From positions 1-32,916 of the forward strand of contig JABMOK010000198.1 in assembly GCA_013204155.1 (NCBI GenBank): a stretch of DNA of 32,916 bases. Reading direction: 5' to 3'. Positions 23,296 to 31,137 of this stretch are shown piece after piece. This DNA comes from Pseudohongiella sp. GTDB taxonomy: Bacteria; Pseudomonadota; Gammaproteobacteria; Pseudomonadales; Pseudohongiellaceae. Every line of letters starts with the position of its first letter. Positions within the stretch are counted from its first letter, which is position 1. The notes beneath the pieces are model-generated. The model saw nothing but the letters and a program-made list of their open reading frames with translations, had not been told where the DNA came from and searched no databases. The translations under genes and the position numbers were made by a program.

Positions 23296-23318
23296 GAGCC
23301 TGTCTCCCAGGCTCTTTT
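23296..23318 (+). terminator. Intrinsic terminator after bfd
   Basis: GAGCCTG and CAGGCTC form a perfect 7-bp stem with a five-base loop, followed by TTTT. It lies three bases after the bfd stop codon, so bfd and bfr are transcribed separately. Confidence 0.82.
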
Positions 23319-23395
23319 CGGTTTAGTTCGTTCAATCCATAAACACTTTCTTATTAGCTCGATAGTTCCCTTTGCACAAATGTGAATGGGATTGC

Positions 23396-23417
23396 TTATC
23401 ATTTACTTTTATCATTT
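23396..23417. promoter_or_regulatory. Direct repeat TTATCATTT upstream of bfr
   Basis: Two copies of TTATCATTT with a 13-base period lie about 85 bases before the bfr start. Each resembles a Fur half-site (ATTATCA). It is a candidate operator for bfr only by motif similarity and place. Confidence 0.35.
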
Positions 23418-23502
23418 ATATCAATAGCTTACAGATCGCCATCCTTGACATTCTGGATTCAAAAAGGGATGCTTGCGGATCCAAGCGAAGAGGAATTACA
23501 CA

Positions 23503-23967
23503 ATGAAAGCAGACGCCGCTGTGCTTAAGCATTTGAACAAAGCCCTAGCCAATGAGCTAATAGCAATAAACCAGTACTTTCTTCATTCCCGTATGTATCA
23601 GGACTGGGGATTAAACAAATTGGCGGAGAAAGAACAGGAAGAATCAATTGATGAGATGAAACATGCTGATCAGCTAATTCAACGAATATTGTTCCTGGAA
23701 GGTCTGCCCAATTTGCAAAATCTTGGAAAGTTGATGATTGGTGAAGACACCCGCGAAATGCTTGATTGTGATCTCAAGCTTGAATTAATAGCCTGTCCCG
23801 ATCTGAAAGCGGGGATTGTTTACTGTGAATCAGTGAGCGACTTTGCCAGTAGAGACTTGCTAAGCGAGATTCTTCGGAGTGAAGAACAGCATATTGACTG
23901 GCTGGAGGCGCAACTCGGCCTAATCGAAAAAATTGGTTTGGAAAACTACCAGCAATCGATGATTTGA
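23503..23967 (+). CDS. bfr: Bacterioferritin
   Basis: 154 residues. The in-frame ATG at 23473 is rejected in favour of the one at 23503, preceded by AGAGGA with a nine-base spacer and matching the usual N-terminus ([20 protein letters not shown]). All ferroxidase ligands are in place: Glu18, Glu51, His54, Glu94, Glu127 and His130. The haem axial ligand Met52 is also present (SIDEMKHAD). So it is a full haem-containing, iron-oxidising subunit of the 24-mer storage shell rather than a degenerate partner. It works with Bfd, encoded just upstream, for iron release. Confidence 0.96.
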   Translation: MKADAAVLKHLNKALANELIAINQYFLHSRMYQDWGLNKLAEKEQEESIDEMKHADQLIQRILFLEGLPNLQNLGKLMIGEDTREMLDCDLKLELIACPDLKAGIVYCESVSDFASRDLLSEILRSEEQHIDWLEAQLGLIEKIGLENYQQSMI

Positions 23968-24129
23968 TCTGGAGATCTATTTTAGACAAGCACGGCAATA
24001 CCGATAGCTCTGTCAAGAGTGCTTGTTGCTGACCGTTGTCGATCGAGATTCAAATTCCCTCCCAATCTGACGATAAATAGTATAGCCCCCTAAGGCAGTA
24101 ACAACTGTCACTAATAATATTACTATTCT

Positions 24130-25092
24130 ATGTATGCATGCATTGATTTAGGATCTAACAGCTTTCATTTGTTGATCGGCGAATGGCTTGATGGACGAAT
24201 CGAAATAATCGAACGCTGCAGTGAAAAAGTACAGTTAGGGGAATCTGTTCATGCTACCGGGAAAATCTCAGCTGTAGCCTTTCAGCGGGGGATTTTGTGT
24301 CTACAGAAATTCAAATCTCTGATGGATCAATATCCGTTGCAGAGATACTGGGCTTTGGGTACGAATACCTTTCGCGTCACAGATAACGCCGATGAATTTA
24401 TTCTGTCCGCGAAGGAAGTTGGCATTGATATTTCAATTATCAGCGGCGTACAAGAGGCAGTATTAATCTATGCCGGGGTTATTACTGCGCTTTCCGTTCA
24501 AGAGGCACACCGTCTTATTATTGATATTGGCGGAGGCAGTACCGAAATAATTGTTGGCAAGCAGCATACGCGGTTGTTAACAGAAAGTATGGCAATTGGT
24601 AGTGTGGCGTGGCGAGATCAATTTTTTGCTAATAGTATCACCGACAAAATACAACTAGAGCGGCAATTGGATGCTGCTGTTGTAGCCGCAAGACAGGTTT
24701 TTTCTCGAGTAGCGCCGGGAGTGAGTAAGGCTGGCTGGACTGAAGCCTATGCCTCCTCCGGAACGGTAAAAATGTTGGCGTCTATTTGTGCCGCACATGG
24801 ATACACTCAAGGGAAGATCGAATTGCAGGCTTTACAGCAACTGAAAGAAAAAATATTGTCAAATATAGCAAACGGCACGGAGTTACCAGGCTTAAAAGAG
24901 CGCAGAAGAGATTTGTTATTGGCGGGTTGGTGCGTGCTAGTAGGATTGATGGAGACTTATAGTATAGAAAGTATCAATTTTAGTGCTACAGCCTTGCGTG
25001 AGGGTATGTTGGATTTTATGGTGAAGAATAAAAAAACCATAGGAGCCATGGAAACGAGCGGTTTACCTGCGGTCAGCTACACGAAAACCTGA
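24130..25092 (+). CDS. ppx: Exopolyphosphatase / pppGpp phosphatase family protein
   Basis: 320 residues with the two actin-like lobes of the Ppx/GppA family: CIDLGSNSFHLLIGEW (ATP/phosphate loop 1), WALGTNTFR, the GVQEAVLIYAGVI block holding the catalytic Glu, and LIIDIGGGSTEIIVGK (loop 2). SSGTVKMLASICAAHG and FSATALREGMLDFM close the domain. It lacks the C-terminal helical HD-like domains of the 513-residue E. coli Ppx, as many single-module family members do. It hydrolyses polyphosphate ends or pppGpp; which cannot be told from the sequence. I see no good SD before the ATG. It is convergent with ppk (22-base gap). Confidence 0.88.
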   Translation: MYACIDLGSNSFHLLIGEWLDGRIEIIERCSEKVQLGESVHATGKISAVAFQRGILCLQKFKSLMDQYPLQRYWALGTNTFRVTDNADEFILSAKEVGIDISIISGVQEAVLIYAGVITALSVQEAHRLIIDIGGGSTEIIVGKQHTRLLTESMAIGSVAWRDQFFANSITDKIQLERQLDAAVVAARQVFSRVAPGVSKAGWTEAYASSGTVKMLASICAAHGYTQGKIELQALQQLKEKILSNIANGTELPGLKERRRDLLLAGWCVLVGLMETYSIESINFSATALREGMLDFMVKNKKTIGAMETSGLPAVSYTKT

Positions 25093-25114
25093 AGAGAGAA
25101 AAGAAAATCAGAAG

Positions 25115-27283
25115 TTAAGCTAATTTTTTAAGCAATTTTGTCTGTATGCATACCTGTTCTTTCTGATCAGCATCCCTCTCTCTCACAATATATTCTCCGT
25201 TTGCTAATAATTCCCAACTCTGAACTCTATCATCCAGATAAAGCTCTAGATCGCGCTTAATCCGATTAGCATGCTTTTTCTTAAGAATAGGGAAGGAGAC
25301 TTCAATTCGGTTAGATAGATTGCGTTCCATCCAATCAGCGCTGGAGCAATATAACTGGGGAATGGAGTTCTCGAAATAGTAGGCTCGCGAATGTTCCAGA
25401 AAGCGTCCCACTATTGATACTACCCGAATGTTTTCACTAACACCGGGCATACCTGGTTTTAAGCAGCAGATTCCACGTACGATCAAGTCGATCTGCACGC
25501 CAGATATAGAGGCGGCATAAAGTGCCTTGATTACCGCCGGGTCTGTTAAAGCATTTAGTTTAGCTATTATACGCGCCGGCTGTCCGCTAGCGGCCGCTTG
25601 CTGCTCTTGCCCAATCATTTTAAGCAAAGACTTTCTCAAATTAAACGGAGCGTGGATCAGCAGCTTTGGATGAATCTTTTTTCCCATCCCGGTAATTTGC
25701 TGAAATACCTTATGCACATCGGCGCAGAGAGTTTCATCAGCAGTCATCAGACTGTAATCGGTGTACAGCAAAGAGTTTTTAAGATGATAGTTTCCGGTGC
25801 CGAGATGAACATAGCGTTTTAGTGTGTTGCCGACGCGCCTCACGAATAACAGCATCTTGGCGTGGGTTTTATAGCCCATGACACCGTATACAACTACCGC
25901 GCCTGCTTCCTGCAATACGCTGGCAAAATTTATATTTTCAGCCTCATCGAAACGCGCTCGTAGCTCGATCACTACGGTTACTTCCTTACCATTACGCGCC
26001 GCCTCCGCCAAGGCGGCTACCAACTCTGAAGATTCATTGGTTCGGTAAAGCGTCTGTTTAATCGAAACCACAGTCGGGTCTTTAGCGGCTTGTCTGACCC
26101 AATCGATAACAGGGAGGAAGGATTGAAAAGGATGGAGCAGTAACTGATCTTCTTTATCAACGGCTGAAAAAATACAGACATTTTCATCCAGCGCAGATGG
26201 TGTGCAGGGGGAAAATTTTGGAAAGCGAAGGTCTGGGCGATCAAGTATATCGGTTAATGCCATAAGGCGCTGCAAATTTACTGGTCCATCGAGAGTAAAA
26301 AGTTCATCGGTGGTCAAATTGAATCGATCGAGTAAGAAGCTGGTGAGCGCTTCCGGACAATTGATGCCTACTTCCAGTTTTGTGGCCGCGCCGAAGCGCC
26401 GACTGTGGAGTTGACCCTGTAAGGCGATTGCATAGTCTTCTTCCTCAACATTTGACATTTCCAGATCGGAATTTCGGGTGACCCGAAATTGATGACATTC
26501 TGTCACTGTCATGCCGGGAAAAAAATCATCCATATAGGCGTGAATGATTGATGAAAGGGAAATGAAACTGTCGCCGTTGGGTATGATTTCGCTCGGTGCT
26601 TTAATCAATCGCGGAAGAGATCTCGGTGCAGGGACGATCGCTAAACCGCTGTCTCGACCAAAAGCATCCTTGCCATCGAGAGACAGGATAAAATTCAGGC
26701 TCTTATTAACAAGACGCGGAAAAGGGTGGGCAGGATCCAGCCCCAGAGGACTAACCACTGGCAGGATTTCATTGTCAAAGTAATTTCTGGTCCATGCCTT
26801 AAGTTTCTCTGTCCATTCGTGACGTGGTAGAAAATGAATGTCTTCTCTGGCGAGACTGGGGAGTAAGTCTTCGTTCAATATCCGGTATTGTTCGTTCAGT
26901 GCGGCGCGTACCTGTTGATGAATATTTTTTAAAATTTGTTCCGGATATTGGCCATCGGGGCCTGGCCGCTGACGACCGAAATCCAGTTGTTTTTTCAGGC
27001 CTGAGATGCGAATTTCATAGAATTCATCAAGATTAGAGCTGAAAATCAGCAGGAACATCAGGCGTTCTAACAGGGGGTGTCGGCTATTTCTCGCCTGGCT
27101 TAATACCCGAAGATTGAATTTGAAATAACTAAGTTCGCGGTTCTCGTAGTAGTTGCTGTTGGCAAAATCTATCTCTGCTGGTTCTATTTCCTTCCTTGTG
27201 CGAGCCGGGCTCTGCGTGGCATCACGCGGATGAGAATTATCGACCACTAAATCGAGCGGATTAGGGCTTGTCTGTTTCGACAT
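25115..27283 (-). CDS. ppk: Polyphosphate kinase 1
   Basis: 722 residues from the ATG at 27283, with AGGAA seven bases upstream; the GTG two codons earlier is less likely. After a basic N-terminus the four Ppk1 domains are in order: N-terminal helical NRELSYFKFNLRVL, middle head domain, C1 with QTLYRTNESSELVAAL and the phosphohistidine segment GVMGYKTHAKMLLFVRR, and HLGTGNYHLKNS, then C2 with LIVRGICCLKPG, SRAYYFEN and SSADWMERNLSNRIEV. It makes polyphosphate reversibly from ATP. The N-terminal 30 residues are longer than in E. coli Ppk (688). With ppx encoded convergently, this locus covers synthesis and breakdown. Confidence 0.97.
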   Translation of the reverse strand: MSKQTSPNPLDLVVDNSHPRDATQSPARTRKEIEPAEIDFANSNYYENRELSYFKFNLRVLSQARNSRHPLLERLMFLLIFSSNLDEFYEIRISGLKKQLDFGRQRPGPDGQYPEQILKNIHQQVRAALNEQYRILNEDLLPSLAREDIHFLPRHEWTEKLKAWTRNYFDNEILPVVSPLGLDPAHPFPRLVNKSLNFILSLDGKDAFGRDSGLAIVPAPRSLPRLIKAPSEIIPNGDSFISLSSIIHAYMDDFFPGMTVTECHQFRVTRNSDLEMSNVEEEDYAIALQGQLHSRRFGAATKLEVGINCPEALTSFLLDRFNLTTDELFTLDGPVNLQRLMALTDILDRPDLRFPKFSPCTPSALDENVCIFSAVDKEDQLLLHPFQSFLPVIDWVRQAAKDPTVVSIKQTLYRTNESSELVAALAEAARNGKEVTVVIELRARFDEAENINFASVLQEAGAVVVYGVMGYKTHAKMLLFVRRVGNTLKRYVHLGTGNYHLKNSLLYTDYSLMTADETLCADVHKVFQQITGMGKKIHPKLLIHAPFNLRKSLLKMIGQEQQAAASGQPARIIAKLNALTDPAVIKALYAASISGVQIDLIVRGICCLKPGMPGVSENIRVVSIVGRFLEHSRAYYFENSIPQLYCSSADWMERNLSNRIEVSFPILKKKHANRIKRDLELYLDDRVQSWELLANGEYIVRERDADQKEQVCIQTKLLKKLA

Positions 27284-27289
27284 GGTCAC

Positions 27290-27704
27290 TTTCCTGCTTG
27301 TTTTGTTTACCGCCCATGCTATTCGCCGGGAGCAATACCCGGTTTAAATTAGCAGTGGGGTCGATGATGCTAGCACAATTTGACTGGTTCCACGAAGGTC
27401 TAATGTGGCGCTGAGCAGCCATCCCTATCACTAACTGGCATGGAGGTGCCGATTTATCGAAGTTTCTGTCCCATGGCTGGCGCGGTAATGAGGCGATGGG
27501 GTTTTCAGCGAAACCGCTGAGTGCGATGGATTAGACGTAATCACCGGCACAGGGACTACAGACAGGGACTACAGACAGGAACTACAGACAGGAACTACAG
27601 ATTGACGGATTATTGATGTTAAAGCCTGCAAGAGGCCGATAAAGTCTTTATAATCCCCTCAGTTTTTACCGATGAACCTGTTTTTCAAAACCATGGATTT
27701 AATT
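27290..27704. other. Divergent ppk-ompA intergenic region
   Basis: About 415 bases with no gene. It holds a 6-bp-stem hairpin (TCAGCG-AAAC-CGCTGA, 27505-27520), the 13-bp array at 27549-27600, and a good -10 hexamer TATAAT at 27649-27654 without a matching -35 at normal spacing. That -10 is only 18 bases from the ATG at 27672, which argues for the later start at 27705. Confidence 0.6.
27549..27600. repeat. Tandem array of a 13-bp unit (ACAGGGACTACAG), 4 copies
   Basis: Four adjacent units, two as ACAGGGACTACAG and two as ACAGGAACTACAG. The block lies about 50 bases upstream of a -10 hexamer for the porin gene, where a change in copy number could alter promoter spacing to an upstream activator site. 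Confidence 0.92.
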
Positions 27705-28775
27705 ATGCGAATTAGTGCAACGTTGGCATCAATGCTGGCCCTTTCTGTTGGTCTGAACTCTCAATCAATATTGGCTGATGCGGGTCAATTTTACCTGGCC
27801 CCAGGTGCGCAATGGCTGGAGCTCGACAGTGTTGATCTGGATAATGACAGCGGGCTTTTCTTCGGTCTAGGCTATGATTTTACCGATCGCCTAAGTGCTG
27901 AACTGAGTACATTCGATTTGGAAACGGCTACCCCGACGGGTGTAAATATCGATTTGGACCACTACAAACTGGATTTACTGTATGACCTGAACAGGCGCAT
28001 CGGTGCCCTCAATACGTTCGTCGTCTCCGGTTTTGGTAATACGGATTTTCAGGGTGAAAACGATACCTTGTGGGATTTAGGTGTCGGTTTTGAAGTTAAG
28101 CTGTCGGCGAATCTGAGTTGGCGTACGGCAGTCAGGACCTTCAATTATCTCGGCAGGGATCATGAAGACAGCGATGCGGGGGTGGATAGCGCCCTGGTAT
28201 ATCGTTTCGGTGGTGGCGGCAGTACGCGTTCTTCAGCGTCGCGTCAATCTCAATCTCAATCTCAATCTCAACCTCAACCGCGTAACGAGGTAGTGGCTAC
28301 CCCAGCCGATGCTGATCGTGATGGCGTTCCCGATAGCCGCGACAATTGCCCCGAAACGCCAAGAAGCTATGCGGTAGATGCTGACGGTTGTCCTATTCCA
28401 GTAGAGGAAGTGGCGCGAGTGGAATTATTGGTGAATTTTGATTTTGATCGTTCGCAAGTGAAGCCGGAGTATTTTTCAGAAATCGAAGAAGTTGCAAATT
28501 TCATGCAGCAGCATCCTGACATAATTGTTGAGTTGGAAGGCCACACGGATAGTCGCGGTACTGAAGAGTACAATCGTGGTTTAGCTGATCGTAGAGTTAG
28601 CGCAGTTCGTCAGGTGCTGATCGATCGTTTCAGGATTCAGGCAAGTCGTGTTTCTACTATAGGGATCGGTGAATCACAGCCTGTCGCAAGTAATGACACC
28701 GAAGCAGGACGGGCGCAAAACCGTCGCGTCATAACGGTCATTATCAAGACCTTGCAAAATTATAAGCCACGATAG
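27705..28775 (+). CDS. OmpA-family outer membrane protein
   Basis: 357 residues from the ATG at 27705, which gives a clean signal peptide (RISATLASMLALSVGL, then ILA-DAGQF); two upstream in-frame ATGs are too close to the promoter. Residues about 25-185 form an eight-strand-type beta-barrel with alternating hydrophobic strands such as LFFGLGYDFTDRLSAELSTF and VSGFGNTDF. A Gln/Ser linker encoded by a 6-bp array follows, then a calcium-type TSP3 segment (DADRDGVPDSRDNCPETP) and the OmpA C-terminal domain: VNFDFDRSQVKPEYFSEIEE, ELEGHTDSRGTEEYNRGLAD, RRVITVI, which binds peptidoglycan. It ties the outer membrane to the cell wall. It starts about 400 bases from ppk in the opposite direction. Confidence 0.92.
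   Translation: MRISATLASMLALSVGLNSQSILADAGQFYLAPGAQWLELDSVDLDNDSGLFFGLGYDFTDRLSAELSTFDLETATPTGVNIDLDHYKLDLLYDLNRRIGALNTFVVSGFGNTDFQGENDTLWDLGVGFEVKLSANLSWRTAVRTFNYLGRDHEDSDAGVDSALVYRFGGGGSTRSSASRQSQSQSQSQPQPRNEVVATPADADRDGVPDSRDNCPETPRSYAVDADGCPIPVEEVARVELLVNFDFDRSQVKPEYFSEIEEVANFMQQHPDIIVELEGHTDSRGTEEYNRGLADRRVSAVRQVLIDRFRIQASRVSTIGIGESQPVASNDTEAGRAQNRRVITVIIKTLQNYKPR
28244..28279 (+). repeat. In-frame 6-bp array in the OmpA linker
   Basis: Six units: four TCAATC then two TCAACC, giving the SQSQSQSQPQP linker between the barrel and the TSP3 segment. A hexamer keeps the frame, so linker length can vary without disrupting the protein. Confidence 0.88.
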
Positions 28776-28872
28776 CCATGCGCAGGACTACTGGTTAAGT
28801 ACGGTTCACCGCTATTGTTGTTTACTTACTGTCGGGGCATCCACAATTTCCAAGTTATTCAAACATGGGGGC

Positions 28873-29382
28873 GTGCCTGATATAGCCGATCCCCAATTTA
28901 CCTGGGCCTCTCCTGCAGGCTCAGGATTACTTCCAGATAAGCACTGGAAACAATGGCTGTTCGATCCAGGCTCTCTTACTCAGTTATTGATCAGGAAGAG
29001 CGACAATCGCTTCAAGGTAGAGCTTGTTGCTGAAGAATGGATTGAGATTGAGCGGGCTGATCTGCGCTCTCAATTTGGCCCGGTGTCCCAGACGCATCGG
29101 TTTTGGTCGCGTAAAGTAATATTGATGGGTAATAACAGGCCGTGGGTAATGGCGCATACCCTCGTGCCAGAGCACAGTCTCTTTAGTCCGCTCAAACAGG
29201 TGCTCGAATTGAACACGAAGCCGCTCGGCGAGTATCTTTTCAGTCATCCGGATCTGATCAGAACCGGAATGGATATTACTTCTTATGGTGTGAATTGCTG
29301 GGCGCGGCGTAGCTTGTTCTTCCTGTTCTGCAAACCGGTAATGGTTGCGGAATTTTTTTTGCCAGCACTGCTTGAAGATTAA
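28873..29382 (+). CDS. ubiC: Chorismate lyase
   Basis: 169 residues, against 165 for E. coli UbiC. The start is a GTG after GGGGGC. The family pattern is visible: HRFWSRKVILMGNNRPWVMA with the substrate-binding Arg, the HTLVPEHSLF block, LNTKPLGEYLFSHPDLIRTG, CWARRSLFFLFCKPVMVAEF with the Arg-Arg and the active-site Glu, and FLPALLED at the end. It removes pyruvate from chorismate to give 4-hydroxybenzoate, the first step of ubiquinone synthesis, in the cytoplasm. The usual neighbour ubiA is absent; it sits alone between the porin and rpoS. Confidence 0.9.
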   Translation: MPDIADPQFTWASPAGSGLLPDKHWKQWLFDPGSLTQLLIRKSDNRFKVELVAEEWIEIERADLRSQFGPVSQTHRFWSRKVILMGNNRPWVMAHTLVPEHSLFSPLKQVLELNTKPLGEYLFSHPDLIRTGMDITSYGVNCWARRSLFFLFCKPVMVAEFFLPALLED

Positions 29383-29600
29383 ACTTTGTAATTCCAGGCT
29401 TAATAATTCGTAATTGTTGAAAACCAACCTATACTACATTTAGATAGGTGCTGTCTGTAATCGCGCTCGCCAGTTACACGGCTCATCGGAGCGCACTGGT
29501 AATGGAATGAAGACGCTCGCGAGTACAGGGAAAAGCAGATTATTTAAAACAGCTTCGGTAACAGAAAAATCAAGAATCGGGTCAGGAAAGGAGTCCAGCC

Positions 29601-30464
29601 GTGAACAGTCAATCGGATGCAGATGCCAGTCTGGATGCCACCCGGCTGTACCTAAAAGAAATCGGTCGCGCTCCACTGCTAAGTGCCGAAGAGGAAATTT
29701 ATTTCTCCCGTCGCGCACTGAATGGAGACGAAAGCAGTCGCAGACGCATGATTGAAAGCAATCTCCGTTTGGTGGTAAAAATTTCTCGCCGATACCTTAA
29801 TAGAGGTCTTTCTCTATTGGATTTGATCGAAGAGGGAAATCTGGGTCTTATTCACGCCGTTGAAAAATTTGACCCGGAGAAGGGATTTCGTTTCTCTACC
29901 TATGCTACCTGGTGGATACGTCAAAACATAGAACGCGGCCTGATGAATCAAACGCGGACCATTCGCTTACCTGTACATGTTGTCAAACAATTAAATGCTT
30001 ATCTGCGGGTGGAACGGGAGCTTGTTAGAAGCACTGGTCAAGATGTGTCGAGCGCAGACATTGCGGCCGTGACGAATACGCCGGTTAAGGATGTGGAGCT
30101 ATTGATGCAGTTGAATGAGAAGCCAACTTCGGCCGACGCGCCGGTTTCAACGGATTCTGAAAAAACAATCATAGACACCCTGACCACCGACGCGGTGCAT
30201 AATCCTGGAGAAAGGTTTCAGTCTTCGGAAATAGAAACTTGTTTAAGAGGCTGGTTACAACAACTTCCTGCGAAACAGAGAGAAATATTGTGCCGCCGCT
30301 TCGGCCTTGCTGGATACGACGCCGATACTCTGGAAAATGTAGGCAAGGAGATTGGCCTTACCCGAGAGCGAGTCCGGCAAATTCAAATTGAGGCGCTTAA
30401 ACAGTTAAAATTACTCATTCGCAGGGAGGGTTTGGGCGAGGAACTACTCTGCGCCGCGATCTAG
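29601..30464 (+). CDS. rpoS: RNA polymerase sigma factor RpoS
   Basis: 287 residues; the GTG start has AAGGAG seven bases upstream. It begins close to the RpoS core: [20 protein letters not shown] (region 1.2), then region 2 with [40 protein letters not shown] and [38 protein letters not shown] (start of region 3), and region 4 [40 protein letters not shown]. The N-terminus is shorter than in E. coli (330). Region 2.4 and 4.2 residues match stationary-phase sigma factors rather than RpoD or RpoH. nlpD is not upstream, unlike most gammaproteobacteria. A CoA-transferase remnant abuts its 3' end. Confidence 0.92.
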   Translation: MNSQSDADASLDATRLYLKEIGRAPLLSAEEEIYFSRRALNGDESSRRRMIESNLRLVVKISRRYLNRGLSLLDLIEEGNLGLIHAVEKFDPEKGFRFSTYATWWIRQNIERGLMNQTRTIRLPVHVVKQLNAYLRVERELVRSTGQDVSSADIAAVTNTPVKDVELLMQLNEKPTSADAPVSTDSEKTIIDTLTTDAVHNPGERFQSSEIETCLRGWLQQLPAKQREILCRRFGLAGYDADTLENVGKEIGLTRERVRQIQIEALKQLKLLIRREGLGEELLCAAI

Positions 30465-30610
30465 ATCAGCGCACACCCGGCTCCATGCGGCATAAACCGC
30501 CAAAATTTGCTGAGCACAGTCAGCAGTTACTGCGGGAATTTGGCTTCGCCGAAGAAGAAATCCAGGGCCTTCTGGATTCCAAAGCAGTATTGGAGCAACG
30601 GCAGCAGTAA
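30465..30610 (+). pseudogene. 3' remnant of a CaiB/BaiF-type CoA-transferase
   Basis: Read in the frame ending TAA at 30608, this stretch encodes QRTPGSMRHKPPKFAEHSQQ and LLREFGFAEEEIQGLLDSKA, which is the C-terminal tail of family III CoA-transferases (proline, hydrophobic, G/A-E-H-T/S, L-x-E-L/F-G, then an E-I-x-x-L helix). An internal ATG at 30485 would give a 41-residue product, but no SD is seen, and the catalytic domain with its Asp is absent. The frame runs into the 3' end of rpoS, which is in another frame. So this is a truncated gene left after a deletion or rearrangement fused to rpoS. Confidence 0.7.
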
Positions 30611-30689
30611 GCTTTAGGGCTGAAAGCACCCTGTAATACCTACTTTTATTCAAATAAATCAATTGCTTACAGGCAAGAAATTTATTTGC

Positions 30690-30733
30690 TTGTGATTTAC
30701 TGATATGGTGTTATAGTGACGTACAACACTATA
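30690..30733 (+). promoter_or_regulatory. Promoter and palindromic operator of the GntR-ABC operon
   Basis: A perfect 7-bp inverted repeat, TATAGTG (30712-30718) and CACTATA (30727-30733) with an eight-base spacer, is nested with GTGTT/AACAC (30708 and 30725). It overlaps a possible -10 TATAGT with a -35-like TTGTGA at 30690 (16-base spacer). YtrA-type regulators usually repress their own operon through such a site. Confidence 0.7.
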
Positions 30734-30751
30734 TGAGTGGGAGCTCGATAC

Positions 30752-31108
30752 GTGGAAGTCAACTGGAACAACAAAGATCCAATCTATCTTCAGCTCAAAG
30801 AGCGGTTGGTAGAGCTGATTTTGGATGGTGTACTCAACGAGGGCGATGCTCTGCCATCGGTACGTCATATTTCCAGTGAGCAACGTATCAACCCGATTAC
30901 GGTTTCCAAGGCATTTCAGATTTTAGTGGATGAAGAAATAGTTGAAAAAAAACGGGGGATTGGAATGTATGTGCTTAACGGAGCGAAAGACAAGTTATCA
31001 AGACAGGAAAAAGCCAAATTTCTTGAGCAGGAATGGCCTCAAATTGCAGCACGGATTGAAAGGCTGGGCCTGGAGGTCGATGAACTGCTTGGTCGCAAAA
31101 AGAATTGA
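30752..31108 (+). CDS. GntR-family (YtrA-type) transcriptional regulator
   Basis: 118 residues from the GTG at 30752, which has GGGAG eight bases upstream; a GTG five codons earlier overlaps that SD. The winged helix-turn-helix is complete: NNKDPIYLQLKERLVELILD, GDALPSVRHISSEQRINPIT, VSKAFQILVDEEIVEKKRGI, GMYV. The C-terminus is only a 45-residue helical tail (QEKAKFLEQEWPQIAARIER), typical of the short YtrA subfamily, which regulate adjacent ABC transporter genes. It starts the operon, 29 bases ahead of the ATPase gene, and is probably autoregulated through the palindrome upstream. The effector is unknown. Confidence 0.9.
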   Translation: MEVNWNNKDPIYLQLKERLVELILDGVLNEGDALPSVRHISSEQRINPITVSKAFQILVDEEIVEKKRGIGMYVLNGAKDKLSRQEKAKFLEQEWPQIAARIERLGLEVDELLGRKKN

Positions 31109-31137
31109 CAGGAATAGAAGATTTCTGGGGATAGGCA

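Noticed and set aside
28984-29427. 147-residue minus-strand frame over ubiC
   Set aside because: Antisense to ubiC, whose family motifs are plain.
29414-29435. TTGTTG and TATACT as the rpoS promoter
   Set aside because: The two hexamers are only ten bases apart, too close for a sigma-70 promoter.
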